A DNA stretch of 64,000 nucleotides from Triangularia verruculosa (GCA_033296885.1 MU863879.1:372001-436000), one strand, 5' to 3'. Positions 20,701 to 31,906 are shown, counted from the first letter of the stretch. Made by a program: numbers and translations. Notes: a model not told the origin generated them from the letters alone.

Positions 20701-22789
20701 GGAGAATAGTGTGATGGTGAGCGAGCTGGCGGTGAAATTTGGGAGGGATGTGAGGCCGCAGTTGGCGACGTTGGTGTTGTTTAGGGTGGTGACGGGGTCG
20801 GAGCATGTTATACAGAAGAGTTGGAAGCATGTGAGTGACTCTTGGATAGTCGTTTATATGGTGTATGGGTTGCTGACAGACATTCCTCAGGTTATCCGCA
20901 TATGGCTCAACTTGTTTGTCAACTCGCTTATACCGCCGTTCTTCTCGACAGAAGCGGATAAGCTTTCGCTGCCGCCTATTCCTTTACAACCACCATCTCA
21001 GGTTATCGATCGCGGTGCCAAGCAAAATGAGACAGGCTTCTTCTCGGCGTTTACCTCGTACATCTCGAGCTATGCGGCTGATGACCCACCTGAGCCATCA
21101 GATGAAGAGTTGGAAAGCACGTTGTGTACAGTTGACTGTGTGAACCAGTGTCATATGGGCGATGTGTTTGCGAATGTCTCGTACGTGCCAAGCAACCCCT
21201 ATTTCACTTCGCTATTTCGGACATCAGTGCTAACATCACTTGTAGGAGCCTGCCAAGTCACAGCCTTGAAGCGCTGGTGGACTCGTTGTTGGCTCAAATA
21301 CCAGAAGACAACGGGTCAACTGTGATCACTGTCAAGGCTGAAAATATCCCACCATCTGGAACTAACGGACAGAAACCTCGTCAGACCACCGCCGTCTACG
21401 ACCCGGGGCTGGTCTACATCTTGGAGTTCTGTACCGTCTTGGCACTTCGTGATGAGACCACCATCGAGGTTCTCGGCAAGCGCGTTGTGGAGGCCATTCA
21501 GGAGATCCTGAGAGATGTCCCTCGCTACCACCCCGTCCTCATCGAAAGAGCTACCTTCTACCTCTTCAACCTTCTGCAAGCCAGCTACGACTTCGACTAC
21601 GTCCGTGTTCCCATCCTCCTACACACCGTCTCCAGCTTTCCCAAAGACACCCTCATAAAGACCTCTGGTCTCGTCCTCCGCGGCCTGAAGCTCTGCATCG
21701 AAAAGCCATGCCCCCTCCGTAACGAGATGATGACCTCGCCCGACTTTTGGGTAATTCTTCAAACTCTTGCCACAAACCCAGATTCAGCAGAGGCGGTGTT
21801 TGAGATCCTGGAAACAGGTGTGATCAATAGCACCCCGTCAGCGATCATGGCGGATAACTATGAGGCTTCGCTGTCCTTGCTTAACGAGTTCGCCTCGATG
21901 GCAAGCGTAGGAGCAGTCGCCGAGCAAGCCAACGACCGCAAGATCAAAGGACGAAAGGTGGTCGCCAAGAAACTCGAGAAACCAAGTGATAACAAAGTCG
22001 TGGAACGGGGTGTCAGAGCATTAGGGGGGATCTACAAACTCACTGCACGAATCCCGGGCTTGATGTCCCAAAGCCATCTCGAAAGCAGGGAGGCGTGGTC
22101 GGCATACTGGCTCCCTGTCTTCCACGCGTTAACGACGCAGTGCACGAACCCATGCAGGGAAATACGGCACTTGGCGTTTTCGAGCTTGCAAAGGTCGTTG
22201 CTGAGCCCGGATTTGACGAGTCAAGAGGAGCATGACGAGTGGACGGCGATCTTCGGGGAGGTGCTGTTCCCGTTGATCTTGAGGCTGCTGAAGCCGGAGG
22301 TGTTTAGCTCGGATCGGGATGGCATGAGCGAGACGAGGGTGCAAGCGGCAAGTCTGCTGAGTAAGGTGTTTTTGCAATATTTGGTGATGCTGAGTGAGTG
22401 GGAGGGGTTGTTGGGGTTGTGGGTGAGGATTATTGAGATTATGGATCGGTTGATGAATAGTGGGCAGGGGGATAGTTTGGTAAGTGCCTTTTTTGCTGAT
22501 ACCTTGTGGGGAGAACCATTTGCTAATAAAATGATAGGAGGAGGCTGTTCCGGAGAATCTCAAGAACGTGCTGCTTATCATGGCAAGCAATGGCTATCTG
22601 GTGCCGCCTAGCAAGAACCCGGAGAGGGAGGAGCTGTGGAATGAGACGTGGAAGAGGATTGATAGGTTTTTGCCGGGTTTGAGGGCGGATTTGGCGCTAG
22701 ATGTGCCTGAGGAGGTGCCGGTGGTGGTGGCTGAGGAACAACAGACGGCACCGGTGCAAGGGGAGGAGGAAAAGGTGGAAGGAGCGTGA
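17717..22789 (+). CDS. GEA1: Golgi ARF guanine-nucleotide exchange factor, Gea/GBF1 type
   Basis: Four exons (17717-20830, 20891-21180, 21246-22479, 22538-22789) give about 1,629 aa. It exchanges GDP for GTP on ARF at the cis-Golgi to start COPI budding. The N-terminal DCB region begins with DPVSLVISECIAITSAIQKHAR; an acidic Gly/Glu-rich insert (about residues 310-420) is followed by the HUS box VNYDCDEDRADLCE. The Sec7 domain spans about residues 695-890, with the catalytic glutamate E787 in FRLPGEAPLIE and the IIMLNTDQHNP motif. The long HDS C-terminus identifies the Gea/GBF1 class over yeast Sec7/BIG. The frame is open upstream of 17717 but without another ATG; a start at the next Met (17753) is also possible. 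Intron 2 is read through without a stop, so retention would add 20 residues. Confidence 0.92.
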
Positions 22790-23270
22790 CATGAGATGTA
22801 GCCGAGGTGGGAAGCAATTTCGGATGGCAAAGAGCATAGCGATCAAGCATGTTCGGTTGTTCCCAGAACTGCGCCGCTACTTTGCTGCAGTATGAGATGA
22901 TACGACTGGAGGTGGTCGGGGCACGTAAGGGCCGATATACCATAATAGACTTTAGAATGTTTCAATTTTTATACGTTTTAAAACACCTAGTAGGGAAGCA
23001 TGGCGTGGTGCCATCGTTTTGTTTTCGTACATGGGTCATGATATCTCAAACTCGACCGTCAAAAAGGGAATCAATAATATATACTGGGTAGAGGTATGAT
23101 TGCCAAGAGCCCCGCTTGCCTGGAAGTCTGTTGGTTCCCCCGAACTGGTTGATATAAGGAGCCTGCAGCTCTTGGCTATTGGAGGACAGACAGATAAGAT
23201 CCTTCGTGTGCCCAGACACAAGTTCCAGACTTCTCATCTTTAATCATGAGTAAAGTTCTTGTACCAAACA
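22790..23270. other. intergenic, GEA 3' / SGNH hydrolase 5'
   Basis: About 480 bp; AT-rich from 22930. No gene or RNA recognised. Confidence 0.6.
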
Positions 23271-24563
23271 ATGAGGCCCAGCATTGCTTTCCAGCCGAGC
23301 CGCAGGCTTCACATTGCCATCGCGGCTCTCATTACCTCAACAGCCGCCTGGTCGACTCTTGCTGCTGCCAGTGCGCATGGCAATACCGACGTTCTTAATT
23401 CTGGGGCCAACACTCATCATCCCGGCCCTGGCCGTGATGTCACCATTCCATCTATCTCAAAAGCAGAGCAAAATTCAGAACAGAAGGTTCTTCTTGTCGG
23501 GGTAGATGATGACGACCAGACATCCACCGCGCCTCCAAGCATGGATTCAACATCACCTGGGAAGAGCAGTGATCATAGAAAGAAGATTAGTGGTTTCAAC
23601 CCTCCCGACTTTGAGCTTCGCATTCTTGCTCTTGGTGACTCTATCACTTATGGTGAGGGATCAAGTCATGGCAATGGGTAAGTTTCTTGAGACCTATTTG
23701 CTCAGAAAGCTTTCCTCCCTGATGAGAGCTAACAAACACTTCTGAGATACCGCAAATACCTCCGAGACTCGCTCCGGCAGGCTGGGTACGAAGTCAACAT
23801 GGTTGGCAGCAAGAGGCATGGCCAAATGAACAACAACGAGGTCGAGGCGCGTGATAAAAGCGATCAGATCACCGATATCCTTCAAGCATCTAAGCAATCA
23901 ATCAAATACCAGCCTAACCTCATAATCGTCAATGCGGGCACCTTCGATGCTCTTCACGAAAATGATCTCATCGAGAGATCCGACCGTTTTCAACAAGGCT
24001 GGCCAGCGGTCGGCGGCATCTCCCGCCGATACGATGCGCTACTCGACTATCTATTTCAACAGGTCCCCAACACGACCATCATCCTCTCAACCATCATCCC
24101 CTCAGGCAACCGGATCATTAACAAAAACATCGATTACGTGACTAGTATGGCCAGGGACGCCGTTGCCAACCGTCGGTGGACACCGGGAAAGGAAGAGCAG
24201 AAGATTGTGCTTGCCGACATGGTTTTACCCGGCCTTAGAGAGGGAAAGTACGAAGGGTTTCTTTCCAGGGACTACAGATCGGATTGGATTCACCCGAACG
24301 ACGAGGGTTACAAGAAGATGGCGGAAGTCTATTTGCGGGCCATCATTGAGGCCGGTGAACTTCGCTTTCTTTCCACCCCGAGACATTCCGAGTATGTAGA
24401 CAGCGATGTGGACGCCGGTGGTGATGACCTTGACATCTACACAGTGCAGCCACAGCTACCTGCGCCGCCTCTGCGTGAAAATGTTGAGCTATATATGGCA
24501 GCACGGTCATCAGAGATGAGGGGCATGAGGCGCATGAAGGACGACCCATTCCCCGACTTCTAG
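23271..24563 (+). CDS. secreted SGNH/GDSL-type hydrolase
   Basis: Two exons (23271-23677 and 23747-24563) give 407 aa. An N-terminal signal sequence (hydrophobic IAIAALITSTAAWSTLAAASA, cleaved near residue 36) is followed by a Ser/Thr/Pro-rich linker of about 75 residues. The SGNH fold then starts at ILALGDSITYGEG, with the nucleophile S124 in GDS. Block V is SDWIHPNDEGY, giving D315 and H318. Block III reads NAGTFDAL where many relatives have GTND, so the oxyanion Asn of block III is replaced by Phe. The family acts on esters of carbohydrates or lipids; the substrate here is unknown. It is the first gene of the accessory region. Confidence 0.85.
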
Positions 24564-25375
24564 GTGGATATCCGACCAAAAGACTGGCCAACAGTGTTCG
24601 AGAAACTAGTGATGTCATGGATGCCCTCAGATAGTGGGAAGTGGATAACAGAATGAGCGTTCATTGCAACCTGAAGCTTAGGCACCAAGGCGATCCAATG
24701 AAGGTCCTTGTCGTCCCCTCCGCCGTCAAATCAGGCCAAAAGTTCATGTCCGTTGGGGTTACGATTATAGACTTTCGTTTTTAGGTTTCTGAAAAATGTG
24801 GCCGAGGTACAACGTGACTTGCATAGGTAATCGAATACGAGCATCGTTTTCAAACTTTGTTCAAGCCTCAATTTTCAACCGCAATCAAAAAGCCCACCTC
24901 GCAAACACTATTTTGCGCACAATTCTTCTCTTTTCTTTCTACAAGCACCGAAGCCGTCAAACCCATCACTTCTCCCGACTTGTTTTTCCTACAACCTGCA
25001 TCACTCCCTCCAAATCACAAACACGACTTCTCAACAACAGACACCAGAACACCACACCCAACCGAAAACATCCCATCAAATACTTCATATCAACCACCGC
25101 ATAACCAGACCGATCGCACACTCCCGCCAATCACCACCCCTATCATCTTCCCAAAAAGTCTTCCTCTAAAACATCACAAACTCCGAGTCACCTCATCAGA
25201 TACAAAACGAAGTTACCAACCGATTGCCTTCCAAACTACAATACACCTACCCAAAACACATCAGTCCAACCCAACCACCACATATCATCAAACCACCCAC
25301 CCACCAAGCCAACGATAACTCCACATCAGCAGCCACGTCGTCGACAGTGTCCTCATTCGTGCTCGCTATTCACCT
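24564..25375. other. gene-free segment, strand-biased base composition
   Basis: About 810 bp. From 24860 to 25330 the + strand is strikingly poor in G and rich in A and C. Open frames here (for example 24857-25318) are low-complexity Thr/Pro/His strings caused by that bias. No family is recognised. Confidence 0.6.
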
Positions 25376-26100
25376 CTGAGGCTGATCAGACCGACTGGGG
25401 GAAGAAGAACCTGTGAAAGTGGTAGCCTTCGGCCACATGGGGTCCTTTCTTATGCTGCGGTAGTTCCGTAGGAAATAGGTCATCGCTGGACCAGAGAAAC
25501 CAATCTTCAAAAAACAAAAGACTTCAGCAAAAAGGGTTACCCACCTCAAACAAGAGACCAAGCCAATGACGAAGAGATAGCTGGCGTCGTGTGACAGGTC
25601 GTCAAGATCTTGTCGAGACAAGTAGAGCCTCTGAGGCTGTTGATCGAACGGGGGAAAACAAAAAACCTGTGAGAACAAGCATCGTAGGCTACATGGGGGC
25701 ACCACGCTTTCTTCCGTTGCATGAATGGTAAATCTAGGCCAATGATGAAGATGCCTGATGGATATGTTGTCAAGATCTCAGTCGAGTCCGTCAATTTCAT
25801 CGAGCTGCTGAGGCCATGCCAACCGAGGGAACCGGGGGATGACCAATGTGAGTGGTAGCCTAGGCTACATGAGGGACCACGCTTTGTTACGCCGCATGAA
25901 TGTAGGAATCATCGCTGGACCAAAGTGGTCTTCAGAGAGGTAGTTTTATCGGCAAAAAGGGGGCTCACCATAAGAAGATCCAGGTTGACGATGCAGGTTG
26001 ATGGTGGACAAAGTTCGCCGACCTGCTGGACTGTTGGGTTCTTCATCGCGCCGCGGTAATCCAAGAATAGGCCAATGATGAAAGATGGCCAACGGGCTGG
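25376..26100. repeat. diverged tandem repeats of about 175-250 bp
   Basis: Three to four related blocks begin near 25376, 25630, 25802 and 26017. Shared marks are CTGAGGC(TG/CA) at the start, then a TGGTAGCCT..GGC.ACATG.GGG segment (near 25420 and 25850, and diverged near 25685), then CGC..TTGT/TGC..CATGAATG, ATCGCTGGACCA (25482 and 25913), CCAATGA.GAAGA (25561 and 25740), and GTCAAGATCT. Copies differ by many substitutions. There is no coding potential. It looks like an old tandem duplication or a relic of a mobile element. Confidence 0.6.
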
Positions 26101-27669
26101 GCCTTAGGGGGCCTGAAAATCCGTCGGCGACTGGTTACTGAGGCCGCTGAGGTTACCATGTGTCAAGTGACAACCACCTCGATGGAGGGTGCATGTTTGG
26201 GATGCATAACGAGAACAAATGACTCCGGAGCAGAGGGTTGAAGGCTGACTGTGGATAGACATCATAGGGAAGGGAGAAGAAAGGTGAGTTCGAGAAATGG
26301 TGGTACAAGCTGAAGAGAGAAGAGGAGGGAGAAATATAGAAATCTGGGAGACCGAAGACAGTTTTATGATGCGCTCTGGTGTTCGCCACTGACTCCCTGT
26401 TTTGGCAGTTCTCGGCATGCCAGGCAGGTTGGGACTGGATTGGCCCATTCATTTGCAGGCTTTCTAGAGGGATGCTGATGGCATCCTTCCATGACGACGA
26501 GATCGAGGGAAGTTGTGGGAAGGTCTTGGTGGTAAATTTAAATGGCGGAGGGCACGTTGAATAATGGGAAGTTAGAGTGGTTGACATATGGTAGGTCATG
26601 TTAAAATCCACAGGAGGAATGGTCTGATGTGGTTGCTGCTGCCAACTATGAGAGCCTGCGGCGACAGGAGCCACAAGACAGCATCGCCAAAGAGAAAGTC
26701 CAAATGTCAGGGGCCAGCATCAGCCAGTGGAAGGTGCGGGCTGGACTGGGTTTAAGAGGCCATAACAGTTCCCTGTGGAAGGATGGCATGGAAGTGAGAA
26801 GAAATTCGATATCCGGGCTCATCAACAACATCCAGAAAGCGCCCAGTCAGCACTGAGAAGAGCAGTCGTGTTGGGTCTCGGTGGAGGAACAGACCACGTT
26901 TGTGAAGAACAACCGACCAGGCTTCATTGAGCGCAGTGCGGGGAGTTTACCAGCGACATGCTCTTGCGCTTTAACCAAGCGCATAAACCAGGCTCCGAAG
27001 CTGGTGTTCTCAGCTTGGCTGAGAAGTAGGCAGTCAGCACGGCTTGGCAGTTCTTAACGAGACAATCGCGTGGTTGTCGAAGGCTCGCGACAAGGGACTC
27101 CAGGTGTCTGGGAACAGCAGTCGCTTTGAACCAGGAGGAAGGTAGTTCAATTTCACTGAGCAAGTTCTACCGATGGGGCGCAAGAAATAAGTGTGCGGGT
27201 CCCCATGGACGGATGCCATGATCTTGGCAGGCAGTGTGGTCCTTCTTGCAACACCGCGACGAGCAGGCGCATAATGGAAAAGCGTTCCTGCATCTCGTCT
27301 AAATATACTAAATCGTTCATTACTTTCATTTATCAATATATACTACCTATTCGATCAGAACCCTTCGAACATGATGTGAGATGGTGCATCGAACGTAACA
27401 CATCCCAGAGTTGGTTGTCAGGGGTAATTCAGGGGTAAGTAAACAAACCGCGGCCCCTCTCTCGCTCTCTCCACCCAAGCATATAGTCCGCAAGATTTGC
27501 ATCAACTTTTGTCTGTCCGATAGGAAGATTGATGGAGGCTTATTACTGTTGAATAGACACATTTGATCAAATCGCTCTCTGATACCTCACAATGTCATGG
27601 GATAGAAACTCTATACCACCAACACATGATGGACAACAACCTTTTGGCCCGTGATAGCTTGGTGACCAT
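26101..27669. other. gene-free segment
   Basis: About 1.57 kb. A 173-aa reverse frame at 26153-26674 has no recognisable domain, and no neighbour supports it. I see nothing else. Confidence 0.5.
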
Positions 27670-27675
27670 TATAAA
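27670..27675 (+). promoter_or_regulatory. TATA element upstream of 5S rRNA gene
   Basis: TATAAA at -29 to -24 relative to the mapped 5S start. Neurospora 5S genes use an upstream TATA-like box at the same place in addition to the internal control region. Confidence 0.6.
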
Positions 27676-27698
27676 TTACAGACACGCTGCTAAACAGC

Positions 27699-27817
27699 AC
27701 ATACGACCATAGATAGCAGAAAGCTCGGGATCCCGTCCGCTCTCCCCTAGATAAGCTGCTAATCGCCAGACTAGTACTCAGGTGGGTGACCACTGGGGAA
27801 TCCCTGGTGTTGTATGT
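27699..27817 (+). rRNA. 5S ribosomal RNA (dispersed single gene)
   Basis: A 119-nt gene. The 5' end ACATACGAC pairs with the 3' end GTTGTATGT (helix I, one G-U). Helix II is intact (TAGCAG with CTGCTA). The universally recognisable loop A/helix III segment CTCGGGATCCCGTCCGCTC and the 3' GGTGGGTGACCACTGGG-AATCCCTGGTGT are present. A T5 run follows as the pol III terminator. Dispersed single 5S genes, outside the rDNA array, are typical of Neurospora and its relatives. All helices I can check still pair, so the gene looks functional. Confidence 0.93.
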
Positions 27818-27821
27818 TTTT
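27817..27821 (+). terminator. RNA polymerase III T-run terminator of 5S
   Basis: Five T residues at the 3' end of the 5S rRNA gene. Confidence 0.75.
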
Positions 27822-28876
27822 GCCGTTCTTTTCTTTTTTACTCATTACTAAAGTAACAAGTTTCAAGTGCAGAGATGTTTCGGCCTTAGATAATAGTGCA
27901 AAGAACAGTGAAAGGGGCTGTGTTGTGACAGTTTGATGTGCTATCCCCTAGATAAACCTTTTAGTTCTATTTTAGTGTTCGGATACCTAAATAACCGCTC
28001 TAGAGAAAAAGCTGAGTTCACTGTACGCTCACATGTCATGTTACAAGACTTCAGGGTATTGTGGGATCATCATTATAGTATTGAATGTACTGAAGGCGGC
28101 ATTTAAAGGTATTTTGCTCGCTGGAGAGAACTCGTGGTTGATCTTGCGCAGGGCTGAGGTGGCTGGCCTTCCATCCTTCTAAACCGGAATCACCAGTTTC
28201 TTTTGTTTTCCTCACGTGATCTTACAAGACAAGCTGGAGTCATATGAAAGAAGACTGGTGGGTTATTGTTCACGTTTTGTATCAACTGACACCGATCGTC
28301 TCTCTGCCTGCCGGCTCCGAATATGTCCCCAGAGCAAGTCCCCTCGTCGCCGTTGAAAGATCTTGAGACTCGCCAGACATTTCCAAAGAAACCTTTGCTA
28401 AATCGAACACGAGGTCGGACTTGCAAAGCCCCACAGGACGTGAAGGGAAGGCGCTCCAGTATATCTCTACGTCTTCTGTTGTGTTTAGAACCCATGTAGT
28501 TATCTTGATGCATATATTAAATTGTTGATATTGACTGGACCATAGAAACGTTCAAAAAAGAGCGTAAGCGGTCCTACATATACCCGTGGAGTACCCAGTC
28601 CACATAAGTGTAATCACATTAAATATCACCTTAATAAACTGTTCTAATGAGCCTTGCGCCCATTACAATAAAATTAGCCTGCTCCACGCATTCCTTCGTA
28701 TACTCCCCGATCATCATGACTATACCTAAGGTACACACATAAGCCTCCAAAATCTCGGCTTGTAAAATGAACACATTCCAACCTTGATAAATGAATGCCG
28801 CATTATTCACAAAAAGAACGTGCTTCTGACTCCGCAATGGAAAGCACTAAAGTAACCGTCCTGCCGTCAATGGGCT
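27822..28876. other. gene-free AT-rich segment
   Basis: About 1.05 kb of AT-rich DNA. A 14-nt string TATCCCCTAGATAA near 27945 resembles the 5S core but is too short to call. No gene is recognised. Confidence 0.5.
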
Positions 28877-29534
28877 TCAGATTGCGATTTGCAGACCCTC
28901 CAGGCCCTTCAGCACCGTCTTCACATCATCAGAGCCGTCATCGTGGAAAGTAGTTGGTTTGGGTGGAGTATATATCGGATATTTCACTGCGCCGAATTAG
29001 TCGCCGCTTGCTTCCGAGAAGAGGAAATAGCTCACAACGCCTGGATTTCCTGACGGAAGGTCCGCTTCTTTCTTCCTTGATGGCACAATCCGGAATGGAA
29101 TGTAAACAGATATAGGCCCCTTTCTTGTGTGCATCCTCCGCCTTCTTAGGAATCGAAACGCCCATTTTTTCAATGAGCGTGCTCAGTTTGTACACGTGGG
29201 TGTCGCCAAGAAGAGCAGTGTCGATGGTAAGAAGGGTCCACTCATCTTTCAACGAGCAGCCTGAACTTCTACATCGCCACAGCAAACAGGCCCAATTGAT
29301 GGCATGCTCTTCATCTGAAAAGAAAGATATAAATGGAGTGCCGCCTGCGCCCTTGTATTCCCAAACGAATTGGTTCTGTACTACCTGTATAAACTCCGTA
29401 TCGTAACCGTGCTTTTCGAACACGCTCGTCGTATCGCGAGCTCTGAGACCACTAGCGTGACGCGTTGTTTGAGTTCTCGGGTACTGAACGCGGTAGAGAA
29501 AGCGTGGAGGCTGAGGACAGCGGTATTGATCCAT
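28877..29534 (-). CDS. DUF7587 domain protein
   Basis: Two exons (29534-29036 and 28986-28877) give 202 aa. The 49-nt intron has GTGAGC, a GACTAAT branch and GCGCAG. After splicing the C-terminus reads LKYPIYTPPKPTTF and ends in a VLKGLEGLQIAI tail, instead of a stop-prone read-through. The N-terminal half has the pattern I associate with fungal DUF7587: FLYRVQYPRTQTTR, then FISFFSDEEHAINWA, then LTIDTALLGDTHVYKLSTLIE, and GAYICLHSIPDCAI. Function is unknown. The YRV...FISFFS layout recalls ADP-ribosyltransferase-like folds, but that is only an impression. No signal peptide. It lies back to back with the PKS remnant. Confidence 0.72.
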
Positions 29535-29889
29535 GATCGTTGCTGTGCCGTCCGCTGTCGTAGTTCAGTTATTCATGCTAGGTGGTTGTTGAAGGGAATA
29601 CCTTATTCATCAGAGCCCAACATCGGGTCGGACGTGACTTTTACGGTTCCAACCTCACATGAAACGGAATTTTCATTGATTCGACGGGGTGCTGAGCCAA
29701 TGGAACACGGTATTGCTTCCGATACCTATGACGAAATACCCGTAGGCTGTGTAACGCGGCGGGCATAAGTGAACCGGAGGCAAGAAGACTATGGGACTTT
29801 GCTGCAGTGCATCTAGGAGCTAAGGAAGGCAGCCGGTTAATTCGTAAGTTGTTCCTGAACTGTCTACCTTGGTGCATTGTGCCATCACT
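29535..29889. other. divergent gap DUF7587 gene/PKS remnant
   Basis: About 355 bp. Upstream PKS sequence would be expected here but is not recognisable, so the remnant is truncated at about 29890. Confidence 0.5.
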
Positions 29890-30736
29890 CGAGGCTGACT
29901 AGGTCATTCTCGATTGCCAGTTTGCTGGAGCTGGATTTCTCCGTCCTAGTCAGCTCCATGTGTGGCATGATTGAAATGCCCGGCCAGGCGAACTACGCTG
30001 CGGCCAACACCTTCATTGACGCCTTTGTTCAATTTCAACACCAACCGGGGCAGTTACCCGCCTCAGTCGTCGACGTAGGAGCCGTCGAGGGCATCGGCTG
30101 GAACTCTGACAATCCCAAGGTCTTGGAGCGATCCGGATGGCTCGAGGGCGCAATTCTCAAGCAACGGGAGCTGTTCCAGGCCACCACCGTCGCCGCCTTT
30201 GCACCCCATCCAGCAAGCACCTCAGATGACTCATCCTCCTATCAAGGGTTTTCTGAACCTTCCTAAATCATCACTGGATTCTGGCTAGGTAAGCCCTGCT
30301 GTGAGAGAAGACTTCCGCGGCAAAGGCTCCTTCCTCGATTGTGGACTGATTGCTTACTCCAACCAAAGCACTCGAGACGGGTAGACGGCGACGCAGACGC
30401 AGCTGTTGCCAACACGGAGTTTAGAGTTGCTCTGCGGCGCTTCATCGCCGCGCTGCCGGGAAACCTCGACAAAACAATCCGTCCACGAGCACCTTCATTG
30501 CCACCGACATCACGATGTGGGTCTTTGATCTTTTGCTGAAACCGATTGAAGATGGCGGGGAGGTCGACCTCGCTCGCTCGTTTGTCGACATCGGGTTCGA
30601 CAGCTTGGCCGCCGTGGAGCTGCGGACGAGGTGGAAGGCGGTTTTGGGGCTGGATATCAGTGTGTTGGAGATCATGTCTTTTGCAAACCTGGCGGCCAGT
30701 GGTGACTTTGCGGTGCAAGGGTTGAAAGCTACCTAA
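29890..30736 (+). pseudogene. remnant of highly reducing polyketide synthase (KR C-end + ACP)
   Basis: The segment encodes the end of a type I PKS in broken frames. Frame 3 at about 29915-30230 gives the ketoreductase end (SVLVSSMCGMIEMPGQ, NYAAANTFIDAFVQ, VVDVGAVEGIGW). A shift near 30290 separates a REDFRGKGSFLD-like segment, the linker continues at 30410-30500 in frame 3, and a further shift near 30515 leads to the acyl carrier protein in frame 2, whose phosphopantetheine site is DIGFDSLAAVELR, ending at the stop 30734-30736. A working reducing PKS has about 2,300-2,500 residues; ketosynthase, acyltransferase and dehydratase are all absent here. At least two frameshifts plus the 5' truncation mark it as dead. 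Confidence 0.85.
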
Positions 30737-30928
30737 GTTTGAGGCGGTGTATCATGAGGAAGTTTCAGCGCAGAATTGTACGATAAGGAAATGTTAGTTC
30801 AAATTTTAAGTCGTTCTTCGGATAGGACATCGGTCATGTCTATCTAAGTACTAATCCAACACTACAGTAGCATAGTAAAGAGAGATCTATAAAGTCCAGA
30901 ATAACAACAAGAAAGTACCTACCTACCT

Positions 30929-31005
30929 ATACTAACAACAGACAGTAAAAAGTTTGGGATCCCGTCCACTCTCCCCTAGATAAACAACCAATCGCAATAT
31001 AGAAG
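30929..31005 (+). pseudogene. truncated, transition-rich 5S rRNA pseudogene
   Basis: The segment aligns with the first ~75 nt of the 5S gene at 27699, centred on the identical block GGGATCCCGTCC and CTCTCCCCTAGATAA. Within it GCTCGGG became GTTTGGG, CCGCTC became CCACTC and AAGCTG became AAACAA, mostly C-to-T or G-to-A changes. The 3' half, including helices IV-V, is missing and replaced by AT-rich sequence. The pattern fits mutation by RIP or plain decay. Confidence 0.8.
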
Positions 31006-31243
31006 GTATAAATCTTTATATCATGAGGCATTTTGCCACATCTTGCATGCATTTCATTGACATGTGGCCTTTTGAAGTTCGCGAATTCCAATGTGCTCGT
31101 GCATGCAAACACGTCTTCCCAACACAAGCTTCGCATGTAGAAAAGAGGGTGCAATACTGCATCCATCCACGCCCAACAATGCCAACAAAAGCCACGCAAC
31201 AATGCTACCAAGGACATGCAAGAACCACGCCCAGCAGCCCAAT

Positions 31244-31906
31244 TCAGATATAGATAACTCCGTCCTCCATAGGGAGGATATACCACGAGTTCACATCCAG
31301 GAGACACGCATACACCTGAACAAGCGTATTCACCTTAACCCTCTTCCTCACATCCTCCAACTTCCGCTCCCTGTCATCCTCATCCAACTCCTCCTCCTCG
31401 CCACCTTCCCCACCCTCCTGCCATTCCCCCTCCCTCGACCCCTTCGCCACAATCTTCACAACATAACCCCCCTCCTCCCTCGCCTTCGCCTCATCAACCA
31501 CACTCTCCAAACTCTCGTCATCCACAAACAGGAAAAATGAATACCTCGGCCCGCGATAAACCACACCCTCCTCAGCAAAAACACTCCCCTCCATATCTTG
31601 CCTCCCTTCCTCCCCGTTCAGCCACTCCCGAAACTTCTCCTGGGCTACCTCCAGACTCGCACCGTCCAGGGCGGCGACGTCCTCAACGACGGTCCAGACC
31701 ATCTTGCCGTAGAGATCCAGCATGCGTCGCTGCTCAAAGTAATCGCGCGCATCTTCCTGGGCGAGACGCATGAACTTGTCCCATTTCAGTTGAGACGAGT
31801 AGGTCCCTCGAACGATGACGAAACCCCATTGCCTGAGACGCCAGCGGGCGAGATCGTCGAGGATGGCTGTGGCGTCTTTGGCTGAGGGGGGGTCGAGGAG
31901 GCCCAT
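31244..31906 (-). CDS. uncharacterised fungal protein, 220 aa
   Basis: Single exon from ATG 31906. The frame is open upstream to 32098 but that extension is low complexity. The protein starts MGLLDPPSAKDATAILDDLARWRLRQWGFVIVRGTY-style, with a conserved-looking WGFVIVR followed by a helical region (KFMRLAQEDARDYFEQRRMLDLYGKMVWTVVEDVAAL) and RYSFFLFVDDESLESVV. An acidic stretch (EGGEGGEEEELDEDD) separates this from the C-terminal VYACLLDVNSWYILP. The WGF...LY...W..V order recalls an expanded family of fungal proteins with no known function. No signal peptide or membrane segment. Real coding is likely from composition and codon bias; no function is assigned. Confidence 0.65.
   Translation of the reverse strand: MGLLDPPSAKDATAILDDLARWRLRQWGFVIVRGTYSSQLKWDKFMRLAQEDARDYFEQRRMLDLYGKMVWTVVEDVAALDGASLEVAQEKFREWLNGEEGRQDMEGSVFAEEGVVYRGPRYSFFLFVDDESLESVVDEAKAREEGGYVVKIVAKGSREGEWQEGGEGGEEEELDEDDRERKLEDVRKRVKVNTLVQVYACLLDVNSWYILPMEDGVIYI

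Noticed and set aside
24796..25318. Overlapping 102- and 153-aa frames rich in Thr, Pro, His and Ser
   Set aside because: The region is G-poor on the + strand, which removes stops in several frames; no family resemblance or splice logic.
26153..26674. 173-aa reverse open frame
   Set aside because: No recognisable domain, no signal peptide, and overlapping frames of similar quality in the same place.
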